Below, piece after piece: positions 9,215 through 18,493 of a DNA stretch of 64,000 nucleotides. The stretch comes from an uncultured Prevotellaceae bacterium (lineage in GTDB: Bacteria; Bacteroidota; Bacteroidia; Bacteroidales; Bacteroidaceae). The position numbers and the translations under genes were made by a program. Each line of letters starts with the position of its first letter. Within the stretch, counting starts at the first letter, position 1. Location: the NCBI GenBank assembly GCA_946540735.1, contig CAMNIN010000013.1, positions 1 through 64,000 on the forward strand, read 5' to 3'. Under the pieces are notes generated by a model that was not told the origin of the DNA, ran no database searches, and saw only the letters and a program-made list of their open reading frames with translations.

Positions 9215-9245
9215 AAAACAAGGTAAAATGGCGATACCTTGTTTT
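9215..9245. terminator. Terminator-like inverted repeat
   Basis: aaaacaaggta / taccttgtttt, 11-bp perfect arms, 9-nt loop. Confidence 0.55.
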
Positions 9246-9335
9246 TGTGATATTTTTTCTTGAACTTTTTCGTATGACAAAAGAGGATTATTCAGAAAAA
9301 AACCTTAACTTTGCATAAATCAAATACGTACTGTT

Positions 9336-9824
9336 ATGGCTTTATCCAAAAACTCTATGATGGCAGGCGAGGAGGTGATCTGCGAGGCCCGGTTCCATTA
9401 CATGCTCTACTGGTTGCCCATGCTTCTCGTGCTTCTTGCCGTGGTGCTGCCCTTCATCAGCATCGGAGAAGACACCTTGAAGATAAGACTGATTTTCAGT
9501 GGCGTCTTCCTCATCCTGGCCGCTTTGTGGTACCTGGTGATCAACAACGGCAAGAAATTCGTGCTCACCAATAAGCGGATTATCCTCAAGACGGGTATCA
9601 TCATGCGCAACTCCAAGGAACTCATGCTGCGGAAGTGCGAAAGCATCAATGTCGTGCAGAGCATCGTCGGACGTATCCTCAATTATGGGGATGTGATCGT
9701 CTCTACAGGAGAGGAGAAAGACGTCTTCAAATACATTTGGGACCCAATGGGATTCAGTACCAAAGTGAATGAGCAGATCGATAAGATCAGTATGGCTTCC
9801 AAACCGCAAGAACTCACAATCTAA
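9336..9824 (+). CDS. Bacterial PH (bPH2/YdbS-like) domain membrane protein
   Basis: Two TM helices, then KKFVLTNKRIILKTGIIMRNSKELMLRKCESINVVQSIVGRILNYGDVIVSTG. Confidence 0.85.
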   Translation: MALSKNSMMAGEEVICEARFHYMLYWLPMLLVLLAVVLPFISIGEDTLKIRLIFSGVFLILAALWYLVINNGKKFVLTNKRIILKTGIIMRNSKELMLRKCESINVVQSIVGRILNYGDVIVSTGEEKDVFKYIWDPMGFSTKVNEQIDKISMASKPQELTI

Positions 9825-9835
9825 AAGCAAAAGAT

Positions 9836-10741
9836 ATGAAAAGGACTTCAAACCTACTGCTGGTGTTGCTGGCAGTGATTCTCACAGCGTGTGGGGGAAC
9901 CTCACGCACCGTACCCGTGACAGGGCGTAAGCAAACCGTTTACAGCGACAACGCTACATTCCTCTCGCAAAGTCTGACAGAGTACAGTAGCTATGTGAAA
10001 AGCGCCAAACTCTCAACCAATGCCAACAACACTGCCATGGTGAGGCGTGTGGGACAGCGGTTGGCCAATGCCGTGGAGACCTACTTGAAAAACAATGGTT
10101 ATGCCGACGAGGTGAGGAACTATAACTGGGAGTTCAACCTCGTGCAGGACAAGCAGGCCAATGCCTTCTGCATGCCTGGTGGAAAAATCGTGGTCTATGA
10201 GGGACTGCTGCCCATCACGCAGACAGAACCCGCACTGGCCATCGTCCTGGGACATGAGATCGCTCATGCCGTCGCTTACCACTCGTCTGAGCAATACCAG
10301 AACGAGATCAAAAAGCAGACCATCGGGCAAATCGGAGGCGCTGTGCTTTCCGCCGCTGGCATGGGGGTCAATACGGCCAATACCATCTCACAACTCTATG
10401 GACTGGGGTCGCAGATGGCTACGCTGAAATACTCACGCGGACATGAGACGGAGGCTGACCATATCGGACTGATCTTCGCGGCCATGGCCGGATATGACCC
10501 CAACGAGGCTGTCACCTTCTGGCAGAGAATGGCGCAGTCGGGCGGCAGCGGCACACCCACCTGGTTGAGCACGCACCCCTCCGACGCACAGCGCATCGCC
10601 AACATCAACAAGCTGCTGCCTGAGGCCATGAAATACTATAACGCTGCAAAAGGGAACACTACCACTACCACGACAAAGAAAAAAACGACCAAATCCACGG
10701 CCAAGACGCCCAAGACATCAGGCACTTTCCGTGTGAAATAA
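9836..10741 (+). CDS. M48-family metallopeptidase, lipoprotein
   Basis: Lipobox ILTACGG; HEXXH motif LGHEIAHAVAYHSSE; HETEADHIGL; polyThr/Lys C-terminal tail. Confidence 0.9.
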   Translation: MKRTSNLLLVLLAVILTACGGTSRTVPVTGRKQTVYSDNATFLSQSLTEYSSYVKSAKLSTNANNTAMVRRVGQRLANAVETYLKNNGYADEVRNYNWEFNLVQDKQANAFCMPGGKIVVYEGLLPITQTEPALAIVLGHEIAHAVAYHSSEQYQNEIKKQTIGQIGGAVLSAAGMGVNTANTISQLYGLGSQMATLKYSRGHETEADHIGLIFAAMAGYDPNEAVTFWQRMAQSGGSGTPTWLSTHPSDAQRIANINKLLPEAMKYYNAAKGNTTTTTTKKKTTKSTAKTPKTSGTFRVK

Positions 10742-10753
10742 AATCCTTGCGCT

Positions 10754-11203
10754 ATGATCGATTTCCTGACACAAAACGTTTGGCTGATCTGGATCCTCGT
10801 ATCCGTACTGCTATTGATCCTTGAACTGTTCTCGGGCGACTTGTTCATCCTGTGCTTCTCCATCGGTGCTCTCGCTTCCTCTTTCACCGCCGCTCTCGGA
10901 ATGGGTGTCATACCACAACTCATCTCCATGGCCATCTGCTCACTGCTGAGTATCTATTTCATCCGCCCCGTCGCCTTGCGCTACCTGCATCGGAATGACG
11001 AGAACAGGGTGAGCAACGCCGATGCCATCATCGGACGTATCGGACGGGTGTCGGCCGAGATCGAGGCTGGCGGCTTCGGACGTGTGGCCATCGACGGCGA
11101 CGACTGGAAAGCACAGACTGCCGACGGCAGCGGAGTGGAAAAAGACGCCAGGGTGAAGGTTGTCGGACGAGAGAGCATCATCATCACCGTAGAGAAAATT
11201 TGA
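10754..11203 (+). CDS. NfeD-like membrane protein
   Basis: N-terminal TM segments; C-terminal OB-like IGRIGRVSAEIEAGGFGRVAIDGDDWKAQTADG. Confidence 0.8.
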   Translation: MIDFLTQNVWLIWILVSVLLLILELFSGDLFILCFSIGALASSFTAALGMGVIPQLISMAICSLLSIYFIRPVALRYLHRNDENRVSNADAIIGRIGRVSAEIEAGGFGRVAIDGDDWKAQTADGSGVEKDARVKVVGRESIIITVEKI

Positions 11204-11225
11204 AGTAACTTAAACATTCCAAAAC

Positions 11226-12176
11226 ATGTCAACAACCATAACCGTTCTTATCGCCATCCTCGTGCTGGTCTTCGTACTGGCCAAGAAGACTCTGGTGATC
11301 ATCCCTCAGTCGGAAACCAAGATCATCGAGAGACTGGGAAAATACCATGCCACACTGCAACCGGGTATCAACATCATCATCCCCTTCATCGACAATGCCA
11401 AGAGCATCATCACGCTCAACAGAGGCAGATACGCCTACTCCAACAGCATCGACTTGAGAGAGCAGGTGTATGACTTCGACAAGCAGAACGTCATCACCAA
11501 GGATAATATCCAGATGCAGATCAATGCCCTGCTCTATTTCCAGATCGTGGACCCGTTCAAGGCTGTGTATGAGATCAGCAACCTGCCCAACGCCATTGAG
11601 AAACTTACGCAGACAACACTGCGTAACATCATCGGTGAGATGGAACTCGACCAGACGCTCACCTCCAGAGATACGGTGAACACCAAACTGCGGGCCGTGC
11701 TGGATGACGCCACCAACAAATGGGGCATCAAGGTCAACCGTGTCGAACTCCAGGATATCACTCCGCCACAAAGCGTGCTCCAGGCCATGGAGAAGCAGAT
11801 GCAGGCCGAACGCAACAAGCGTGCTGTCATCCTCACCAGCGAGGGCGAGAAACAATCGCAGATCCTGCAGTCAGAGGGTGACAAGGCTGCCACCATCAAC
11901 AGGGCTGAGGCTATGAAACAGCAGGCTATCCTCGAAGCAGAGGGTGTGGCGCAAGCCCGTATCCGCAAGGCAGAGGCAGAGGCCATCGCCATCAAGAAAA
12001 TCACCGAGGCTGTGGGCGACTCCACCAACCCTGCCAATTACCTCCTTGCCCAGAAGTATATCCAGATGATGGAGGAACTGGCCAGCGGTCAAGAGTCGAA
12101 GACGGTGTACCTGCCCTACGAGGCAACCAATCTCCTCGGCAGTCTTGGGGGAATCAAAGATCTGTTTAAACAATAA
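11226..12176 (+). CDS. SPFH/band 7 (stomatin-like) protein
   Basis: IIPQSETKIIERLGKYHATLQPGINIIIPFID; RAVLDDATNKWGIKVNRVELQDITPP; coiled-coil EAEGVAQARIRKAEAEA. Confidence 0.93.
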   Translation: MSTTITVLIAILVLVFVLAKKTLVIIPQSETKIIERLGKYHATLQPGINIIIPFIDNAKSIITLNRGRYAYSNSIDLREQVYDFDKQNVITKDNIQMQINALLYFQIVDPFKAVYEISNLPNAIEKLTQTTLRNIIGEMELDQTLTSRDTVNTKLRAVLDDATNKWGIKVNRVELQDITPPQSVLQAMEKQMQAERNKRAVILTSEGEKQSQILQSEGDKAATINRAEAMKQQAILEAEGVAQARIRKAEAEAIAIKKITEAVGDSTNPANYLLAQKYIQMMEELASGQESKTVYLPYEATNLLGSLGGIKDLFKQ

Positions 12177-12188
12177 TCGCTCACCGAC

Positions 12189-13283
12189 ATGAAAATATGT
12201 ATTGTGGCGGGTGCGCGGCCCAATTTCATCAAGGTGGCTCCGATCATGGCGGCCATCGACAAGGCTCGTGCCCAGGGACGTGACGTGGAATGCCGGCTGG
12301 TCTATGCGGGTATCGGTGCTGACAGCACCCTCGAGCAGTCGCTTTTCGACGACTTGCAGATGAGACGGCCCGACGTGTTCCTTGGCGTCGACTGCGTCAG
12401 TCTCAACGAACTGACAGGACGTGTGATGGGGGAGTTTGAGAAATATCTGGAGACCAATCCCACCGATGTGGTCATCGTGGTTGATGACCTGGCTTCGACC
12501 ATGGCGGCTGCCATCGTCACCAAGAAACAGGGTATACGGCTGGCTCATCTCGTGGCTGGCACGCGGTCGTTCGACATCAATATGCCAAAGGAAATCAACC
12601 GGTTGGTGATTGATGGCCTCTCCGACCTGCTGTTCACGGCTGGCGAGGGGGCAAGCCACACTGTCACGAGAGAAGGGGTGCAACGGTCGCAGATCTATCA
12701 GGTGGGAAATATCCTGATGGACACGCTGCGGGCCAATTACGCCCGGTTCCGCCGTCCGGAACTGATGGATAAATGGCAACTCGCCGATCAAGAGTACCTC
12801 GTCTTCACGCTGAACAGGAAAAAACTCATCGGCGACCGTGAGAATTTGCGCCTGATGCTCAAAGCCCTCCTCGAGGCTGCTGGCTCCACCCCGATCGTGG
12901 CTCCGTTGAGAGGGGCGGCAAGAGAGACCGTGGAGTCTTTGCTGGCCACCATCAACCTGCCGCTTGACTCGGTGCATGTGTGCGACCCGATGGGTTATCT
13001 GGAGTTTGGCTACCTCACGGCTCATGCCAAGGGCATCGTGACCGACTCGGGCAATGTGGCGGAGGAGGCTACATTCAACGGGGTTCCTTGTGCCACGCTC
13101 AACAGTTACACAGAACATATCGAGACGGTGCGCCAGGGATCGAATGTCCTCGTGGGCGAAGATCCGCAATGCCTGCGTGAGACCGTGACCGATATGGTGG
13201 CCGGACAATGGAAGAAATGCAGCATCCCCGACCGTTGGGATGGACGGTCGGCCGAGCGTATCGTACAGATCTTGCTGTCGTGA
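12189..13283 (+). CDS. UDP-N-acetylglucosamine 2-epimerase-like protein (divergent)
   Basis: MKICIVAGARPNFIKVAPI; PKEINR; VGNILMDTL; DSGNVAEEATFNGVP, a WecB-type fold. Several canonical active-site positions look altered. Confidence 0.8.
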   Translation: MKICIVAGARPNFIKVAPIMAAIDKARAQGRDVECRLVYAGIGADSTLEQSLFDDLQMRRPDVFLGVDCVSLNELTGRVMGEFEKYLETNPTDVVIVVDDLASTMAAAIVTKKQGIRLAHLVAGTRSFDINMPKEINRLVIDGLSDLLFTAGEGASHTVTREGVQRSQIYQVGNILMDTLRANYARFRRPELMDKWQLADQEYLVFTLNRKKLIGDRENLRLMLKALLEAAGSTPIVAPLRGAARETVESLLATINLPLDSVHVCDPMGYLEFGYLTAHAKGIVTDSGNVAEEATFNGVPCATLNSYTEHIETVRQGSNVLVGEDPQCLRETVTDMVAGQWKKCSIPDRWDGRSAERIVQILLS

Positions 13284-13298
13284 GTAGAAGGACGGGGG

Positions 13299-13826
13299 TC
13301 AGATGACGATTTCCATCACACCTCCAAACGCTACGAGATGACGGAAAGCATCCGCTTCATCATACATGCCGGCATAAAGACCGGCACTGACCAGCACACC
13401 GCCATGGGCGAATACCGCCACATGGCGGTGTGCTTTTGTGCGCAGCTCATCCAGGAAACTGGAGACGCGGCTGTAGAGCATGGGGAAACTCTCGCCGCCA
13501 GTGGCTGGCAGGTGCATGTAGTCGTCATACCAGCGTTGCAGGGCCTCGTCGCGGATCTCATCATAGCGCTGCATTTCCCATTCTCCCATGTTCATCTCCT
13601 TCAGACGGTCGTCGATCACCGCATCAGGAAAACCGCAATAGGCGGCCAGCATCCGGGCTCTTGTCAGCGGGGAGGTGTATGCCTGGTCGAACACTTTTCC
13701 TGCAAGCAACTGCCGGGTGGCGTGGGCTTCGGCTTCAAAGGTGGATGCAACGGGGACGTCGCTCCATCCATAGCAGGTGCCTTTGGGCACCGCTACGCTG
13801 GTGTGGCGGATCAGGGTTACTCTCAT
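13299..13826 (-). CDS. cobC: Histidine phosphatase family protein, alpha-ribazole phosphatase
   Basis: MRVTLIRHTSVAVPKGTCYGWSDVPV; VFAHGGVL; located in a cob operon. Start chosen at MRVTLIRH. Confidence 0.85.
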   Translation of the reverse strand: MRVTLIRHTSVAVPKGTCYGWSDVPVASTFEAEAHATRQLLAGKVFDQAYTSPLTRARMLAAYCGFPDAVIDDRLKEMNMGEWEMQRYDEIRDEALQRWYDDYMHLPATGGESFPMLYSRVSSFLDELRTKAHRHVAVFAHGGVLVSAGLYAGMYDEADAFRHLVAFGGVMEIVI

Positions 13827-14641
13827 TGGCAAACGATGTAATAATGGTTCAAAGCGCAGGCTGTGAGGTAGACACTCAGTTCGACCAACAAGAACAAGGC
13901 TCCGCAACAGTCGCCTGTATAGCCGCGCAGGGTGCGCAAGATTTTCAGGTAGAGGAAATACATCACAAGGCAGGGAATAAACATCAGCAGTTCCCAGCGG
14001 TAGAGCAATCCGGGTGCCCAGAACACCAGAGGCAGGATCGGCAGCAGACCCTGCAGGGCCAGGAAAATGCTGCTGGCCATGCTGATGGGCCGGTAGACGA
14101 CCCGAGCCTTGGCTTCTTCTTCCTTGCGGGCATAGGGCATCATCTGTATCAGTTGGCTCGACAGCATCTTGGCGAAAGGATCGGCTGCCAGGATGAGCAA
14201 TGCTGCATCAAGGCGAGGCAGGTTGGATAGACTGCCGAAGAGCAGGGCAAAATAGACGATTAGACCGAGTACGCCGTAGGTGCCGATGCGGGAGTCTTTC
14301 ATGATGTCGAGCACGCGTTGCCTGTCATTCCCGCCACCTCCGAAACCGTCGCAGAAATCTGCCAGACCGTCCTCATGCAGGCCGCCTGTCACCAGAAGGC
14401 GCACCAGGATGGCCAGGATCACGGCCACCGGATAGGGGAAAACCATGCTCCCGAAATAAAGCGTGGCGGCCATGACTCCTCCTGTCAACCAGCCGGCTAA
14501 AGGCCAGAACTCCACAACGGCGCGGTAGCTCTCCTGGGGTGGTTGGTAGATGCGCCAGAATGGCAAGCGGGTGAAAAAGATCAGCGCAGCCCAGGCGTTC
14601 TGATACCATTTAGAAGTATTTAGTGATATTCGCATTTTCAA
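13823..14641 (-). CDS. cobS: Adenosylcobinamide-GDP ribazoletransferase (cobalamin synthase)
   Basis: FFTRLPFWR; GGLHEDGLADFCDGFGGGGNDRQRVLDIMKDSRIGTYG. Confidence 0.95.
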   Translation of the reverse strand: MKMRISLNTSKWYQNAWAALIFFTRLPFWRIYQPPQESYRAVVEFWPLAGWLTGGVMAATLYFGSMVFPYPVAVILAILVRLLVTGGLHEDGLADFCDGFGGGGNDRQRVLDIMKDSRIGTYGVLGLIVYFALLFGSLSNLPRLDAALLILAADPFAKMLSSQLIQMMPYARKEEEAKARVVYRPISMASSIFLALQGLLPILPLVFWAPGLLYRWELLMFIPCLVMYFLYLKILRTLRGYTGDCCGALFLLVELSVYLTACALNHYYIVCQ

Positions 14642-15656
14642 AATTGTTCATTTCATTGATCATCCTGACAGCACTTTCCAGGATGGGATAGGCACAGAGT
14701 GCTCCTGTGCCCTCGCCCAGACAGAGGTCGAGCTGCAGGATCGGACGGACACCCAGGTGTGAGATGAGAAGACGGTGACCTGGTTCGCTGCCGCAGTGAC
14801 CGAAGACGGCATAGTCGAGCACTTGGGGATAGAGGGCTGAGGCTCCGAGCATGCAGGCCGACATGATGAAACCGTCGACCAGAATGATCATGCGCTTCTC
14901 GGCAGCACGCAGCATCGCACCGATGGCTCCCACCATCTCGAATCCACCGAAATAGCGGAGCAGGAAAGGCACGTCTTCTTTCCCGTATACCGACAGAAAG
15001 TGGTCTTGAGCTTGCTTGAGGAGTTCGTATTTGCGGCGGACACCATCCCGGTCGAGACCCGAACCGGCGCCCACACAGATGTCGAGGGGCGTATTGCAGA
15101 GCACGCTGACCCAGATGCTGGAGGGTGAGGTGTTGGCAATACCCATCTCGCCGATGCAGATGACATTGCAGCCTTCGGAGTGGCACTGGTCGACCAGTTC
15201 GGCTCCAGTGGCAAGGGCTTGCTCGAACTGTTCCTCGCTCATGGCCGGACCTTCCATGAAGTCTTTGGTGCCCCAGTCTATCTTGTGATTGAGGATGCCG
15301 GGGCAGGCCGTGAGATCATGGTCGACACCCATGTCGATGATTCTCAGGTCGAAATGATGCTGACGGCAGAACATGTTGACTCCACCACCGCCCTTGCTGA
15401 AATTGATCATCTGCTGCCAGGTCACCTCGCGGGGTGATTTGCTCACCCCATGGCGCTCGATGCCATGATCACCGCCCATCAGCAGATGGCAGGGATGGAT
15501 GAGGGTAGGGCAGAGCGTGCGCTGGATCAGACAGGTCTGGCGGGCAAGTGCTTCCAAAAAACCAAGGGAGCCCTTGGGCTTGTTAAGGTTGTCAATCTTG
15601 TGGTTGATGGCCTCGACCATGCCGTGGTCGAGGCTTTCGATATGGTATTCTCTCAT
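14610..15656 (-). CDS. cobT: Nicotinate-nucleotide--dimethylbenzimidazole phosphoribosyltransferase
   Basis: NKPKGSLGFLEALA; MGGDHGI; GEMGIANT; FGHCGSEPGH; LCLGEGTGA. Confidence 0.96.
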   Translation of the reverse strand: MREYHIESLDHGMVEAINHKIDNLNKPKGSLGFLEALARQTCLIQRTLCPTLIHPCHLLMGGDHGIERHGVSKSPREVTWQQMINFSKGGGGVNMFCRQHHFDLRIIDMGVDHDLTACPGILNHKIDWGTKDFMEGPAMSEEQFEQALATGAELVDQCHSEGCNVICIGEMGIANTSPSSIWVSVLCNTPLDICVGAGSGLDRDGVRRKYELLKQAQDHFLSVYGKEDVPFLLRYFGGFEMVGAIGAMLRAAEKRMIILVDGFIMSACMLGASALYPQVLDYAVFGHCGSEPGHRLLISHLGVRPILQLDLCLGEGTGALCAYPILESAVRMINEMNNFENANITKYF

Positions 15657-15659
15657 GAC

Positions 15660-16190
15660 TTAACTTTTGATGATGACAGGGATTCCACTGACCATGAGCA
15701 CCACCTCGTCGGCCTGTGACGCCACATACTGGTTCATCCATCCTTCAAGGTCGGTGAAACGGCGCTGAAGGGCATTGACACTAACACCACCCCATCCGAT
15801 TTCGTTGGTGACGAAGATGAATGTGGCGTCTTGGGTGGTCAGACGGTCAAACTCCGCCTTTACCTCTGCCAGGACCAGCTCGACATCGGGTAGGGTGTCG
15901 TCACCCGATGAGGCTCCATAGAAGTAGTTGGTACACCACAGCGTGATACAGTCGACGAGCACCACGCTGTGGGTGAAGTCGTGACGGCTCAGGTACTTCT
16001 CTTCCTCGATGTTGGTCCATTGACGCCCGCGCCGTGCTTGATGGAGCTCGACACGGTGGCGGAATTCCTCATCCCACACATGTGCGGTGGCTAAGTAGAC
16101 GGGATGGTCGCTGAGTTTGAGGGCGAGCTGTTCGGCGTAGGCGCTCTTGCCCGACCGTTGCCCGCCTGTGATCATGATTATTTTGGTCAT
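15660..16190 (-). CDS. cobU: Bifunctional adenosylcobinamide kinase/guanylyltransferase
   Basis: MTKIIMITGGQRSGKSAYAEQLAL; VLVDCITLWCTNYF; FVTNEIGWGGV. Start chosen at MTKIIM. Confidence 0.95.
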   Translation of the reverse strand: MTKIIMITGGQRSGKSAYAEQLALKLSDHPVYLATAHVWDEEFRHRVELHQARRGRQWTNIEEEKYLSRHDFTHSVVLVDCITLWCTNYFYGASSGDDTLPDVELVLAEVKAEFDRLTTQDATFIFVTNEIGWGGVSVNALQRRFTDLEGWMNQYVASQADEVVLMVSGIPVIIKS

Positions 16191-16364
16191 CAGGCCAAAA
16201 GTACACATTATTTTTACTAATCCATGACTTTTGGGCTGAAAAATTACTCAAAACATGTTCTATAACATAAAAAGGGGTGCCTTCCTTGGTCGTGTCGTTT
16301 TTTTTTTATTATTTTGCAAAAGATATCCGTGATCACCAATTCACCCCGGGAAAATTTTTCAATT

Positions 16365-17528
16365 ATGTTCAGGAAAATCGGTTTATGGTTTGCCGCTGCG
16401 GCAATGACGGTGTCAGCCTCCGCTCAGACTTTGGAACGGAGCCAGACATTCGATAACATGTATGTCGGCATCAATGGAGGCGTGGCGGCAAAAGCCACAG
16501 GAAACAAATGGCTCGACAACCTCAATCCGCATTTCGGAATGCGGATCGGACGATGGTTCACACCGGTTTTCGGTCTCGCGGCCGACGGGACGGCTTATTT
16601 GTCCAATAAGCCTTATCTCTCCACGGCAACGGCTATCCGTGCCACCAATGTGTCGCTGTTGGGAACCGTGAATTTCACCAACTGGTTTGGTGGCTATAAA
16701 GGTGCGCCACGTACCGTCGAGGTGGTGGGACTCTACGGCATCGGATGGGGGCATTTGTTCCGCAACTCCAGCAAATTGTATCCGCAACGTGCAGAAGTAT
16801 ACGTCAATAACAAGAATGGTGCCGTGGCCTATCAGCCCGCCAACAAATGGACCTCTAAGGCCGCCATCGACCTGGCCTTCAATTTCGGACGCCAGAAGCA
16901 GTGGCAGTTCTATATCGAACCGTCAGTCACGTGGGTCTTCCTGGGCACCGACCGGCAACCTGTCGCTCAGAAAACGCACGGCCTGTCGTTCAGCGACCAG
17001 CAACCGCGCTATACACTCAACAACATGGCCGTGCAGGTCAGTGGGGGATTTATTTATCATCTCCCTAACTCCAACGGCACCCATCACTTCAAACTGGCAG
17101 GTCCCGACATGAGTGAGATCAACCGGCTCAATGGCGTGATCAACCAGTTGCGCGACGACCTGGCCCGGAAACCCAAGGAGAGAGAAGTGGTCAAGGAGGT
17201 GATCAAAGAGGTGGTGAAGGAAGTGCAGGTGCCTGGAAAGGAGGTGAAGGTGGAGAACCTGGTGTTCGTGACTTTCGCACAGGGCAAGTCAGTGCTTGGC
17301 AAAGAGGCCATGGCGGCACTCGACATCGTGAAGCCCGGCTCTCATGTGCAGGTTGTGGGCACAGCCTCGCCCGAGGGTAATCCAGAGGCCAATCAGAAAC
17401 TCTCACAGGCTCGCGCTGATGCCGTGGCGGCTTATCTCACAGAGCGCGGAGTGGTGGTCGACGAGGCCACCGGACAAGGAGTGCAAGGCACAACATCCAA
17501 CCGCCTGGCCATAGTTTATGTGAAATAA
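16365..17528 (+). CDS. OmpA-family outer membrane protein
   Basis: Signal peptide; barrel region; [22 protein letters not shown] linker; C-terminal OmpA-like [29 protein letters not shown]. Confidence 0.88.
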   Translation: MFRKIGLWFAAAAMTVSASAQTLERSQTFDNMYVGINGGVAAKATGNKWLDNLNPHFGMRIGRWFTPVFGLAADGTAYLSNKPYLSTATAIRATNVSLLGTVNFTNWFGGYKGAPRTVEVVGLYGIGWGHLFRNSSKLYPQRAEVYVNNKNGAVAYQPANKWTSKAAIDLAFNFGRQKQWQFYIEPSVTWVFLGTDRQPVAQKTHGLSFSDQQPRYTLNNMAVQVSGGFIYHLPNSNGTHHFKLAGPDMSEINRLNGVINQLRDDLARKPKEREVVKEVIKEVVKEVQVPGKEVKVENLVFVTFAQGKSVLGKEAMAALDIVKPGSHVQVVGTASPEGNPEANQKLSQARADAVAAYLTERGVVVDEATGQGVQGTTSNRLAIVYVK

Positions 17529-17541
17529 CGACAACTTTTTT

Positions 17542-18372
17542 ATGGATCAGCAACAGATAACGGTGGAAGAGAACAGCGCCGGAAAAGAGGAAATGGTGCT
17601 GCGCACCGAGGGACTCGTCAAGAGATACGGCAAACGAACGGTGGTCAACGATGTCTCTATCAATGTCAGGCAAGGGGAGATCGTGGGATTGCTTGGCCCT
17701 AACGGGGCGGGCAAGACGACTTCTTTCTACATGACGACAGGACTCGTTGTGCCTAATGCCGGACATATCTTCCTCAACGACAAGGACATCACGCAGTTTC
17801 CCGTCTACAAAAGGGCACGGGCGGGTATCGGATACCTGCCCCAGGAGGCCAGTGTCTTCCGCAAAATGAGTGTCGAGGACAATATCCTCTCCGTGCTGGA
17901 GATGACCAAACTCACACGGCAGGAGAGACAGGAGAAACTCGAGAGCCTCATCAGTGAGTTCCGCCTCAACAAAGTGCGGAAAAACAAAGGTGACCAACTC
18001 TCTGGAGGTGAGCGGCGCAGGACTGAGATCGCACGCTGCCTCGCCATCGATCCCAAGTTCATCATGCTCGATGAACCCTTCGCCGGTGTCGACCCCATCG
18101 CCGTGGAAGACATCCAGCATATCGTGTGGCGGCTCAAATACCGCAACATCGGCATCCTGATCACCGACCATAACGTGCAGGAGACACTGACCATCACCGA
18201 CAGGGCTTACCTGCTCTTTGAGGGCCGGATCCTCTTCCAGGGAAGGCCAGAGGAGTTGGCCGAGAACAAGATCGTCAGGGAGAAATACCTCAGCAATAGT
18301 TTTGTGCTCCGAAAGAAGGATTTCCAGATGCTCGACGAGGAGCGCCGGGCTAGAGAGGCGGCCGAAAGTTAG
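17542..18372 (+). CDS. lptB: LPS export ABC transporter ATP-binding protein
   Basis: [64 protein letters not shown]. Confidence 0.95.
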   Translation: MDQQQITVEENSAGKEEMVLRTEGLVKRYGKRTVVNDVSINVRQGEIVGLLGPNGAGKTTSFYMTTGLVVPNAGHIFLNDKDITQFPVYKRARAGIGYLPQEASVFRKMSVEDNILSVLEMTKLTRQERQEKLESLISEFRLNKVRKNKGDQLSGGERRRTEIARCLAIDPKFIMLDEPFAGVDPIAVEDIQHIVWRLKYRNIGILITDHNVQETLTITDRAYLLFEGRILFQGRPEELAENKIVREKYLSNSFVLRKKDFQMLDEERRAREAAES

Positions 18373-18493
18373 GGAAAAAACATTTTTTTCGCCTTTTTAT
18401 TAGGTAGTTAGGTGAATTATCCGTAATTTTGCAACCCAATTCCAATTTTCCCCTCCAGGAACACAATAAAAATCAACAATACAAGATTAAAAG

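Noticed and set aside
9094-9318. 74-aa ORF in the 8885-9335 gap
   Set aside because: No domain or convincing start context; it crosses the inverted repeats, which explain the region better.
11871-13208. 445-aa reverse-strand ORF
   Set aside because: Antisense to the SPFH end and the WecB-like gene; no domain signature.
16191-16364. Possible cobalamin riboswitch between cobU and the ompA-like gene
   Set aside because: The intergenic region is short and I saw no B12-box-like conserved segment.
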